Source: JASHPR01 sp963833885
GTDB lineage: Bacteria; Actinomycetota; Actinomycetes; Streptosporangiales; Streptosporangiaceae
DNA length: 64,000 nt
Direction: 5' to 3'
NCBI GenBank assembly: GCA_963833885.1
Contig: CAWHZU010000016.1
Coordinates: 62,001-126,000 of the forward strand
Below are positions 9,147 through 15,358 of this stretch, piece after piece. The notes beneath the pieces are model-generated. The model did no database searches. It had not been told where the DNA came from and was given only the letters and a program-made list of their open reading frames with translations. A program made the position numbers and the translations under genes. The stretch's first letter is position 1, and each line of letters opens with the position of its first letter.

Positions 9147-10349
9147 ATGCACCTGGCCTACACGCCGGAGCAGGAACGGCTCCGCCAGCAGCTGCGCGAG
9201 TACTTCGCCGGGCTGATGACTCCCGAGCTCCGCCGCGGCCTCGCCGAGACCGGCGGCGACTACGGCGACGGCGAGGCGTACCGCGCGATCGTCCGCCAGC
9301 TCGGCCGCGACGGCTGGCTGGCGCTGGGCTGGCCGCCGGAGTACGGCGGCCGCGACGGATCAGCGCTCGACCAGCTCATCTTCACCGACGAGGCGGCGAT
9401 CGCCGGGGTGCCAGTGCCGTTCCTCACGATCAACACCGTCGGCCCGACGATCATGCGGTTCGGCACTCCGGAGCAGAAGGAGCACTACCTGCGGCGGATC
9501 GCGGCCGGTGAGCTCCACTTCTCGATCGGCTACTCCGAGCCCGAGGCAGGCACCGACCTGGCCGCGCTGCGCACCCGGGCCGTGCGCGACGGGGACAGCT
9601 ACGTCGTCAACGGCCAGAAGATGTGGACCAGCCTGATCCAGTACGCGGACTACGTGTGGCTGGCCTGCCGCACCGACCCGGACGCGCCAAGGCACAAGGG
9701 CCTGTCCGTGCTGATCGTGCCGACCACCGCCGAAGGGTTCTCCTGGACGCCGGTGCACACGGTCGCCGGGCCGACCACCAGCGCCACGTACTACTCCGAC
9801 GTGCGGGTGCCCGCCTCGGCCCTGGTCGGCGACGAGAACCAGGGCTGGCCGCTGATCACCAACCAGCTCAATCACGAGCGGGTCGCGCTCACCTCGTCGG
9901 CGCCGGTCCGCACCGCGCTGCGCGAGGTCAGCGACTGGGCCAGGACCACAAAGCTGGCCAGCGGCCAGCGCGTCATCGACCAGGAGTGGGTGCAGCTCAA
10001 CCTCGCCCGGGTGCACGCCAAGGCCGAGTTCCTCAAGCTGGTCAACTGGCGGATCGCGGCGGAAGCGGACGCCGCAGCCGCCGGTGACGGCGGCCACCGG
10101 CTCGGCCCGGCCACGGCGTCGGCGACCAAGGTCTTCGGCACCGAGTTCGCGACCGAGGCCTACCGGCTGCTGATGGAGGTGCTCGGCGCCAGCGCCCACG
10201 TCCGCGAGGGCTCCGCCGGCGCCCTCCTGTCCGGCCGGATCGAGCGGATGCAGCGCGCCGCCCTGATCCTGACCTTCGGCGGCGGCACCAACGAGGTACA
10301 GCGTGACATCGTCGCCGCTGCCGGTCTCGGTCTGCCGATCCGCCGATGA
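9147..10349 (+). CDS. fadE26: FadE26-like acyl-CoA dehydrogenase subunit (ChsE4)
   Basis: 400 residues, the same length as M. tuberculosis FadE26, with very similar blocks (MTPELR, GRDGWLALGWPPEYGG, HFSIGYSEPEAGTDLA, VNGQKMWTSLIQYADYVWLA, LTFGGGTNEVQRDI). Glu244 in NHERVAL is at the expected catalytic-base position. With FadE27 the family forms an alpha2beta2 flavoenzyme (ChsE4-ChsE5) that dehydrogenates sterol side-chain CoA esters in the first beta-oxidation cycle. GGAGGG precedes the ATG. fadE27 starts 16 bases after the stop, so the two form an operon, as in mycobacteria. Confidence 0.92.
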   Translation: MHLAYTPEQERLRQQLREYFAGLMTPELRRGLAETGGDYGDGEAYRAIVRQLGRDGWLALGWPPEYGGRDGSALDQLIFTDEAAIAGVPVPFLTINTVGPTIMRFGTPEQKEHYLRRIAAGELHFSIGYSEPEAGTDLAALRTRAVRDGDSYVVNGQKMWTSLIQYADYVWLACRTDPDAPRHKGLSVLIVPTTAEGFSWTPVHTVAGPTTSATYYSDVRVPASALVGDENQGWPLITNQLNHERVALTSSAPVRTALREVSDWARTTKLASGQRVIDQEWVQLNLARVHAKAEFLKLVNWRIAAEADAAAAGDGGHRLGPATASATKVFGTEFATEAYRLLMEVLGASAHVREGSAGALLSGRIERMQRAALILTFGGGTNEVQRDIVAAAGLGLPIRR

Positions 10350-10365
10350 GCGCCTGAGGACACCC

Positions 10366-11487
10366 ATGGACTTCAGCCTGAACGAGAGCCAGCGCGAACT
10401 CGCCGCGCTGTGCCGGCGCATCGTCGCCGACAAGGCCACGCCGCAGCGGCAGGCCGAGGTGGAGGCGGCCGGTGACCGGTTCGATCCCGTGCTGTGGGCC
10501 GATCTGGCCAACGCCGGGATCCTGGCGGCGGCGCTGCCCGAGGCGCTGGACGGAGCCGGGCTGGGCCTGCTGGAAGAGTGCTCGGTGCTGGAACAGCTCG
10601 GCCGGGCGGTGGCCCCGGTGCCCTACCTCGCCTCGATCGTGCTCGGCGCGGGCGCGATCGCGGCGTTCGGCACGCCGGACCAGCAGAAGCGCTGGGCGGC
10701 GCCCGCGGGCCGCGGCGAGCTGGTCATTACCGCCGCGCTGTCCGAAGAGGACGGCGACGACCCCCGGTCCCCGTCGGCCACCGCCGAGTGGGTAGACCCC
10801 TACTGGCTGCTCACCGGCACGAAGACCGCGGTGCCCGCGGCCACCCGGGCCGACCTGATCTTGGTGCCCGCCGCGACCGCGTCCGGCCCCGCCGTGTTCC
10901 TGGTCGCCCCGGACGACCCTGGCGACGTCCTCGTGCAGCCGCAGCGGCTCGTCGACGCCGACCTGGCGGGCCGCCTCGGGCTCACCCGCGTGGAGCTCCC
11001 CGGCGACCGGGTGCTGGGGAGCCCGCAGGCCGGTGCCGAGATCATCGACTGGCTGACGGCTCGCGGCACCGTCGGGCAATGCGCCCTGCAGCTCGGCGTG
11101 CTCGCGCGGGCGCTGGAGCTGACGTCGGAGCACGCCAAGAGCCGGGTCCAGTTCGGCCGGCCGATCGGCGCGTTCCAGGCGGTTGCCCAACGCCTAGCCG
11201 ACGCGTACATCGACGTGGAGGCGGTCCGGCTCACGATGTGGCAGGCGGCATGGCGGCTGGCCACCGGGCTGCCCTGCGAGACCGAGATCGCTACCGCAAA
11301 GTTCTGGGCGGCCGACGCGGGCCACCGGGTCGCCCATACGGCCGTGCACATCCACGGCGGCATGGGCATCGACACCGACCATCCGACGCACCGCTACTTC
11401 GTCGCTGCCAAGCGGACCGAGTTCGAGCTCGGCGGGGCGACCACGCAGTTGCGCCGCATCGGCGCGGCGCTGGCACGGGCGCAGTGA
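10366..11487 (+). CDS. fadE27: FadE27-like acyl-CoA dehydrogenase subunit (ChsE5)
   Basis: 373 residues from ATG 10366, equal to the M. tuberculosis FadE27 length. It has the acyl-CoA dehydrogenase fold (SLNESQRELAALCRRIV at the start; FGRPIGAFQAVAQRLAD and HTAVHIHGGMGIDTDHPTHR towards the end). The dehydrogenase middle is degenerate, as expected for the subunit that supplies FAD contacts rather than the catalytic base in ChsE-type heterotetramers (family knowledge). GAGGA lies just upstream. It is transcribed with fadE26. Confidence 0.92.
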   Translation: MDFSLNESQRELAALCRRIVADKATPQRQAEVEAAGDRFDPVLWADLANAGILAAALPEALDGAGLGLLEECSVLEQLGRAVAPVPYLASIVLGAGAIAAFGTPDQQKRWAAPAGRGELVITAALSEEDGDDPRSPSATAEWVDPYWLLTGTKTAVPAATRADLILVPAATASGPAVFLVAPDDPGDVLVQPQRLVDADLAGRLGLTRVELPGDRVLGSPQAGAEIIDWLTARGTVGQCALQLGVLARALELTSEHAKSRVQFGRPIGAFQAVAQRLADAYIDVEAVRLTMWQAAWRLATGLPCETEIATAKFWAADAGHRVAHTAVHIHGGMGIDTDHPTHRYFVAAKRTEFELGGATTQLRRIGAALARAQ

Positions 11488-11529
11488 CGTTCCCACAGCA
11501 CGCGCGTCAATAGGATGCAAACGAAATTG

Positions 11530-11558
11530 TTGACACTTCTGCGGCTAAAGCCTAGGTT
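11530..11558 (+). promoter_or_regulatory. Sigma-70-like promoter of the MetE-like gene
   Basis: TTGACA (11530-11535), a 17-base spacer and TAGGTT (11553-11558) precede the GTG at 11616 by about 57 bases. The -35 lies within ATTGTTGACA, which recurs in the palindrome before the gntR gene at 12848, suggesting shared control by that regulator. Confidence 0.55.
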
Positions 11559-11615
11559 CACGCGAAGAAACTGCGGCACGACCTGACGCCTATTTGGCAG
11601 GGCGGTGGAGACGAC

Positions 11616-12728
11616 GTGAGCCGGATGAGCCCAGGAATGGCGCGAGCCGAACCGGTCGGCTCCCTGCTGCGGCCGGCCAAACTGCTCGAGGCGCGTCGTG
11701 ATCACGAGGACGGCAAGCTCGCTCCTGCCGAGTTCAAGCGCGTCGAGGACGCGGCCGTCGACCGCGCGATCTCGCTGCAGCAGAGTACGGGCCTCGACGT
11801 GGTGACCGACGGCGAGCAGCGCCGGTCACATTTCACCAGCCCGCTGTCTGACGCCGTCGACGGCATGAGCGAGATCCCGGCCGACCGCATCGAGTGGCAC
11901 GGCTCGACTCCGGCGGACGAGATGACGTACGCGCACCGCAGGGCCGTCACGGACCGGCTGCGCCACACGCGATCCCTCGCCCAGGAGGAGTTCGTGTATC
12001 TGCGGGCGCGCGCCACGCGACCGACGAAGATCACGCTCCCGAGCCCGCTGATGATGCAGACGTTCTGGTCGCAGGAGCACTCGACGGCCGCCTACCGCGA
12101 CCCGTTCGAAATGTTCGCCGACGCGGCCGCGCTGCTGTCCGATGAGATCGCCCACCTCGCGACGCTGGGCTGCGGTTACGTCCAGATCGACGCCCCGGAG
12201 CTCGCCACGCTGGTCGATGACTCGGTGCGGGCCGACTTCTTGGCGCGCGGCATCGACCCGGACCGGCTGCTCGGCGATGGTGTCGACATCCTCAACGACG
12301 TCGCGGCGACGCCCGGTGTGCGCCACGCGCTGCACCTGTGCCGCGGTAACAGGGACGGGCACTGGATGGCCGCTGGCGGCTATGAAAAGATCTCCAAGCA
12401 GGTTTTCCGGCGCGCGACCCGCTTCGACACGTTCTTCCTCGAATACGACGACGAGCGCTCCGGCGGCTTCGAGCCACTCGCCGACCTCCCACGGGACCGC
12501 TTTGTGTTTCTCGGGCTCGTGTCCACCAAGCGGCCCGCGCTGGAGCGCCCCGATCAGCTGCTGAACCAGATCGAGGAGGCCTCCCAGTTCTACCCGCGCG
12601 ACCAGCTCGGGCTCTCCCCGCAGTGCGGGTTCTCGTCGGCGATCGGCAGCTACCCCCTCGACGCGGTGCAGCAGCAGCGCAAGCTGCGTCTCGTCAGCGA
12701 CGTCGCAAGGCTCGCCTGGCCGGTATGA
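11616..12728 (+). CDS. MetE C-terminal-like (cobalamin-independent methionine synthase family) protein
   Basis: 370 residues from GTG 11616 (GGAG nearby). It corresponds to the UROD/MetE-like catalytic barrel without the N-terminal half of true MetE: EPVGSLLRP at the start, VTDGEQRR, GCGYVQIDAPEL, the HLCRGN motif and LSPQCGFSS with the Cys/His zinc-ligand candidates. Proteins of this short type transfer methyl groups or cleave other substrates; true methionine synthase activity is doubtful because the substrate-binding N-terminal barrel is missing. A GntR regulator lies downstream, and both promoters contain ATTGTTGACA. Confidence 0.8.
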   Translation: MSRMSPGMARAEPVGSLLRPAKLLEARRDHEDGKLAPAEFKRVEDAAVDRAISLQQSTGLDVVTDGEQRRSHFTSPLSDAVDGMSEIPADRIEWHGSTPADEMTYAHRRAVTDRLRHTRSLAQEEFVYLRARATRPTKITLPSPLMMQTFWSQEHSTAAYRDPFEMFADAAALLSDEIAHLATLGCGYVQIDAPELATLVDDSVRADFLARGIDPDRLLGDGVDILNDVAATPGVRHALHLCRGNRDGHWMAAGGYEKISKQVFRRATRFDTFFLEYDDERSGGFEPLADLPRDRFVFLGLVSTKRPALERPDQLLNQIEEASQFYPRDQLGLSPQCGFSSAIGSYPLDAVQQQRKLRLVSDVARLAWPV

Positions 12729-12734
12729 CGCGCC

Positions 12735-12820
12735 GCCACGCCGAAACCCCAGCCACACCGAAACCCCCGGCCACACCGAAACCCCGGCCATGCCGAAGTC
12801 CCCGGCCACGCCGAATCTCC
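12735..12820. repeat. Tandem 17/18-bp repeat, five copies
   Basis: Five degenerate copies of a unit close to GCCACACCGAAACCCCG run head to tail (starts at 12735, 12752, 12770, 12787, 12805). They fill the gap between the MetE-like stop and the gntR promoter. No coding or hairpin function is evident. Confidence 0.85.
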
Positions 12821-12837
12821 GCCACAGCAACGGCGCG

Positions 12838-12867
12838 TCTCGCGAGATTGTTGACAATTTCGCGAGA
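12838..12867. promoter_or_regulatory. 30-bp interrupted palindrome over the gntR promoter
   Basis: TCTCGCGA (12838-12845) pairs with TCGCGAGA (12860-12867), and inside them TTGT pairs with ACAA around a 2-base centre. TTGACA within it (12851-12856) with TGATAT (12875-12880) at 18 bases makes a promoter. The core TTGTTGACAA is typical of GntR/FCD operators, so autoregulation of the gene at 12914 is likely. Confidence 0.65.
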
Positions 12868-12913
12868 CGTTCGCTGATATTCTGAGCCGCGGACCAACCG
12901 GAAGGACACCCTG

Positions 12914-13564
12914 GTGCCAGGCGATCCGAGACTCGCCATTGTTGAGGCGGTCCGCGCGGCGATCGTGCAGGGTGAATACGCGCCCAAGCAGCGGCTCGTC
13001 GAGGCCGACCTCTGCGAGCGCTTCGGCACCTCCCGGTTCATCGCGCGCTCCGCCCTGCTCGAGCTCTCAGCCCAGGGCCTGGTGGAATTCCAGCGCAATA
13101 GGGGCGCGCGCGTGCGCGAGATCTCGATCACCGAGGCCATCGAAATCACCGAGGTTCGCAAGCTGCTCGAGGGCCTTGGCGCAGCCCGCGCCGCGGAACG
13201 CATCACCAGGCCCGAGATAACGTCGCTGCGCGCGCTCATCAAGGAAATGCACACGGCGGTGGACAGGTCAGAACTGCTGCGCTATCGGGACCTCAACGCA
13301 AGCCTGCACGCGGCCATTCGGGACATCGCCGCGCACGAGACCTCGGCCCGGCTGCTCCAGCAGCTCCGTGACCAGACCGTGCGGCATCAGTTCTCCCTGG
13401 CCCTGGTGCCGGGCCGGCCAGCCGTCTCGCTGCCGCAGCACGAGGCGATCGTCGCGGCGGTGACGGCAAGGGACCCCGTGGCCGCCGAGCGGGCGATGCA
13501 CGACCACCTGCAGAGCGTGATCGAGGCGTTCCAGGCCCTCTCGGCGGCCACGAGGCAGCTCTGA
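12914..13564 (+). CDS. GntR family regulator, FCD subfamily
   Basis: 216 residues from GTG 12914 (GGAAGGA upstream). An N-terminal winged helix (residues ~5-70, RLVEADLCERFGTSRFIARSAL) is followed by an all-helical FCD ligand domain (~75-210) with spaced Asp/His candidates for metal or ligand binding (RYRDLNASLHAAI, LPQHEAIVAAV, AMHDHLQSV). FCD regulators sense small carboxylates. It probably controls itself and the MetE-like gene through the shared ATTGTTGACA element; this is inference. Confidence 0.85.
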   Translation: MPGDPRLAIVEAVRAAIVQGEYAPKQRLVEADLCERFGTSRFIARSALLELSAQGLVEFQRNRGARVREISITEAIEITEVRKLLEGLGAARAAERITRPEITSLRALIKEMHTAVDRSELLRYRDLNASLHAAIRDIAAHETSARLLQQLRDQTVRHQFSLALVPGRPAVSLPQHEAIVAAVTARDPVAAERAMHDHLQSVIEAFQALSAATRQL

Positions 13565-13577
13565 GCGTCAGCGGGGT

Positions 13578-13810
13578 TCAGTTGACGCCGTCTATCTGAT
13601 GGACGTCGCCGCAGTCGACGCCGAGCGCGGCGTGGTGGCGGCGGATTGCTTCGTCGCCTGGGTCGTCGAGCAGGCAGAAGACGGCGCCTTCGGCGTTGTG
13701 GTAGAGCTCGACCTGCTGGACGCCGAACTGGTCGGCCCGCCCGTTGCGGACTTCGCCGGCGATCTGGGCGATCGCCTCGGCGGGCAGCTCGCGAGGCGCC
13801 TTGGCCTGTC
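13578..13810 (-). pseudogene. DUF4242-like gene fragment, start missing
   Basis: The minus frame reads RADQFGVQQVELYHNAEG, AVFCLLDDPGDEAIRRHHA and ALGVDCGDVHQIDGVN before a stop. This is the usual C-terminal part of DUF4242 (SCO4226-like) proteins. No plausible start or N-terminal beta-strand is seen; the frame runs into sequence that on the other strand encodes a LuxR HTH. About 75 residues remain. Confidence 0.55.
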
Positions 13811-13913
13811 CGAGGGAACCGTGCGCACCCACCTGGAGAACATCTTCAGCAGGCTGCAGGTCACCAGCCGCACGGCGGCGGTCTTGCACGCCTTCCCCGA
13901 CCAGGTGGCGTAG
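13790..13913 (+). pseudogene. LuxR-type HTH fragment
   Basis: The plus frame encodes LARRLGLSEGTVRTHLENIF and SRLQVTSRTAAVLHAFPD before its stop, the recognition-helix half of a LuxR HTH domain. The upstream part of the frame (from 13599) is the antisense of the DUF4242 fragment and not a receiver or ATPase domain, so the gene has lost nearly all of its 5' part. Confidence 0.6.
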
Positions 13914-13976
13914 GACCCGCCGTGCGGGACCGATGGTCGCGTCATATCTTGTCATTGAGGCGATCGCGTCGTACGC

Positions 13977-13993
13977 TATCGATATATCGCGAT
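13977..13993. promoter_or_regulatory. AT-rich palindrome upstream of padR-DUF1707
   Basis: CGATATATCG (13980-13989) is a perfect palindrome extended by ATC/GAT flanks, 34 bases before the padR start and unusually AT-rich here. Its position suits an autoregulatory PadR operator or a -10 region. Confidence 0.45.
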
Positions 13994-14023
13994 CGTATCG
14001 AGAGACTGAACCGGAGGTGCCGG

Positions 14024-14845
14024 ATGCCGGGACCAAGGTGGCGTGCCAGGGACTTCGATCCCGGCCTGTCCGAGATGCTCAGCTGCGCGGGCGGCCTGAT
14101 CGGCCATCTGCGGCAGGCCAAATTCGGAATGCTCGCCGACCACTTTGGCTGGGGCGACGAGGGTGGCTCCTGGGAACGGGCAACGGCCGGCCCCAGGGGA
14201 GGCCGGGGCAAGGGCGGCGGGCCCTGGGGCGGCGGGTCTGGGCCGCAGTGGGGCGGCATGTGGGGATGGGGCGGCTTCCCGGGCCAGCCCGGTGCCACGC
14301 GCACCGCGCGCCCGACCAAGGCGGGCCGCGGTGACGTGCGGGCCGCGATCCTGGCGCTGCTGCTGGAGGGCCCGCGCACCGGCTACCAGATCATGTCCGA
14401 GATCGGGGAACGCAGCGGTGGCGCCTGGAAGCCCAGCCCGGGCGCGGTCTACCCGGCGCTGGCCCAGCTCGCCGACGAGGGCCTGATCGTGGGCGAGGAG
14501 TCGAACGGCCGGCGCACGTTCAGCCTGACCGACGCCGGGCGCGCCTACGTCGAGCAGAACCCTGACAAGGCCCGCGGCGCGTGGGAGTCGCGGACCCAGC
14601 AGGAGGCGTGGCAGCCGCCCGGGCTGTTCGCCGAGGCCGCGCGGCTGGCCGGCGGGATCGTGCAGATGGCGCACGCCGGCACGCCTGAGCAGATCCGCGA
14701 AGCCGAACAGCTTCTCGAGCAGACCCGGCGCAGGCTGTACCAGATCCTGGCCGATGACGACGAAGACGACGAGGACGACACGACCGACGCCGACGCCACG
14801 CCAGACGCCGACGATCCAGATGGAGGCGAGCATGGCTATGTATGA
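14024..14845 (+). CDS. PadR family regulator with Gly/Trp-rich N-terminal extension
   Basis: 273 residues. ATG 14024 is fixed by GGAGG (14013-14017). Residues ~1-50 are unrelated to PadR, ~55-95 are very rich in Gly, Trp and Pro, and ~105-180 form the PadR winged helix (RAAILALLLEGPRTGYQIM, PSPGAVYPALAQLADEGLI, the wing NGRRTFSLTDAGRAYV). An acidic Asp/Glu tail follows. It overlaps the DUF1707 gene start by 14 bases, so the two are cotranscribed. Confidence 0.85.
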   Translation: MPGPRWRARDFDPGLSEMLSCAGGLIGHLRQAKFGMLADHFGWGDEGGSWERATAGPRGGRGKGGGPWGGGSGPQWGGMWGWGGFPGQPGATRTARPTKAGRGDVRAAILALLLEGPRTGYQIMSEIGERSGGAWKPSPGAVYPALAQLADEGLIVGEESNGRRTFSLTDAGRAYVEQNPDKARGAWESRTQQEAWQPPGLFAEAARLAGGIVQMAHAGTPEQIREAEQLLEQTRRRLYQILADDDEDDEDDTTDADATPDADDPDGGEHGYV

Positions 14846-15323
14846 CGGGGGCGCCCGGCAGGACCCGATCCGGGTCTCCGACGCCGACCGGGAGCAGGTC
14901 ACGGCGCGGCTGCGCGAGCACTTCGCGGAGGGCCGGCTGACCCGGGAGGAGCTCGACGAGCGGATCACGGCGGCGCTGAACGCCAAGACGTTCGGCGACC
15001 TGCGCCCGGTCATGGCCGACCTGCCCGAGCCCGCGCCGGTGCTGGCGGGGGCCGGGCCGCTGCCGCGGGGGATCCGGCCGGGCCCGGTCTATGTCCGGCG
15101 CGGGCCCCGGCTGCTGCCGCTGGCCCTGCTGGTGCTGCTGATCGCGGCGCTGGCCCCGGGAACGGGTTTCGTGTTTCTGGCGCTGCTCCAGGGTTTCCTG
15201 CTGTTCGTGCTGGTGGCCGGCGTGATGGGGCTGTTCGCCGCGCACCGGTTCCGGCGCCGGATGCGCCAGCACTGGCAACTGACCCGCGGGCACTACCACT
15301 CCTGGGGCAGCTACCCGCTATAA
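14832..15323 (+). CDS. DUF1707 (SHOCT-like) membrane protein
   Basis: 163 residues from ATG 14832 with GGAGG 5 bases upstream, inside the end of padR. Residues ~12-65 are the DUF1707 helical domain (RVSDADREQVTARLREHFAE, GRLTREELDERI, AKTFGDLRPVMADLP). Two transmembrane helices follow (~100-120 and ~122-140), then a basic C-terminus. The function is unknown; such proteins often pair with PadR regulators in actinobacteria. The stop lies in a 24-bp tandem duplication shared with the convergent helicase gene. Confidence 0.85.
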   Translation: MAMYDGGARQDPIRVSDADREQVTARLREHFAEGRLTREELDERITAALNAKTFGDLRPVMADLPEPAPVLAGAGPLPRGIRPGPVYVRRGPRLLPLALLVLLIAALAPGTGFVFLALLQGFLLFVLVAGVMGLFAAHRFRRRMRQHWQLTRGHYHSWGSYPL

Positions 15324-15358
15324 CTGGTCGACGTCTACCCGCTATAGCTGGCCGACGT
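15311..15358. repeat. 24-bp tandem duplication over two convergent stop codons
   Basis: CTACCCGCTATAACTGGTCG and four more bases (15311-15334) are repeated at 15335-15358 with two substitutions. Copy 1 holds the DUF1707 TAA and copy 2 the helicase TAG. Confidence 0.9.

Noticed and set aside
12735..12820. CRISPR-like array
   Set aside because: Units are 17-18 bp, directly adjacent with no unique spacers, and no cas genes are near; it is a minisatellite.
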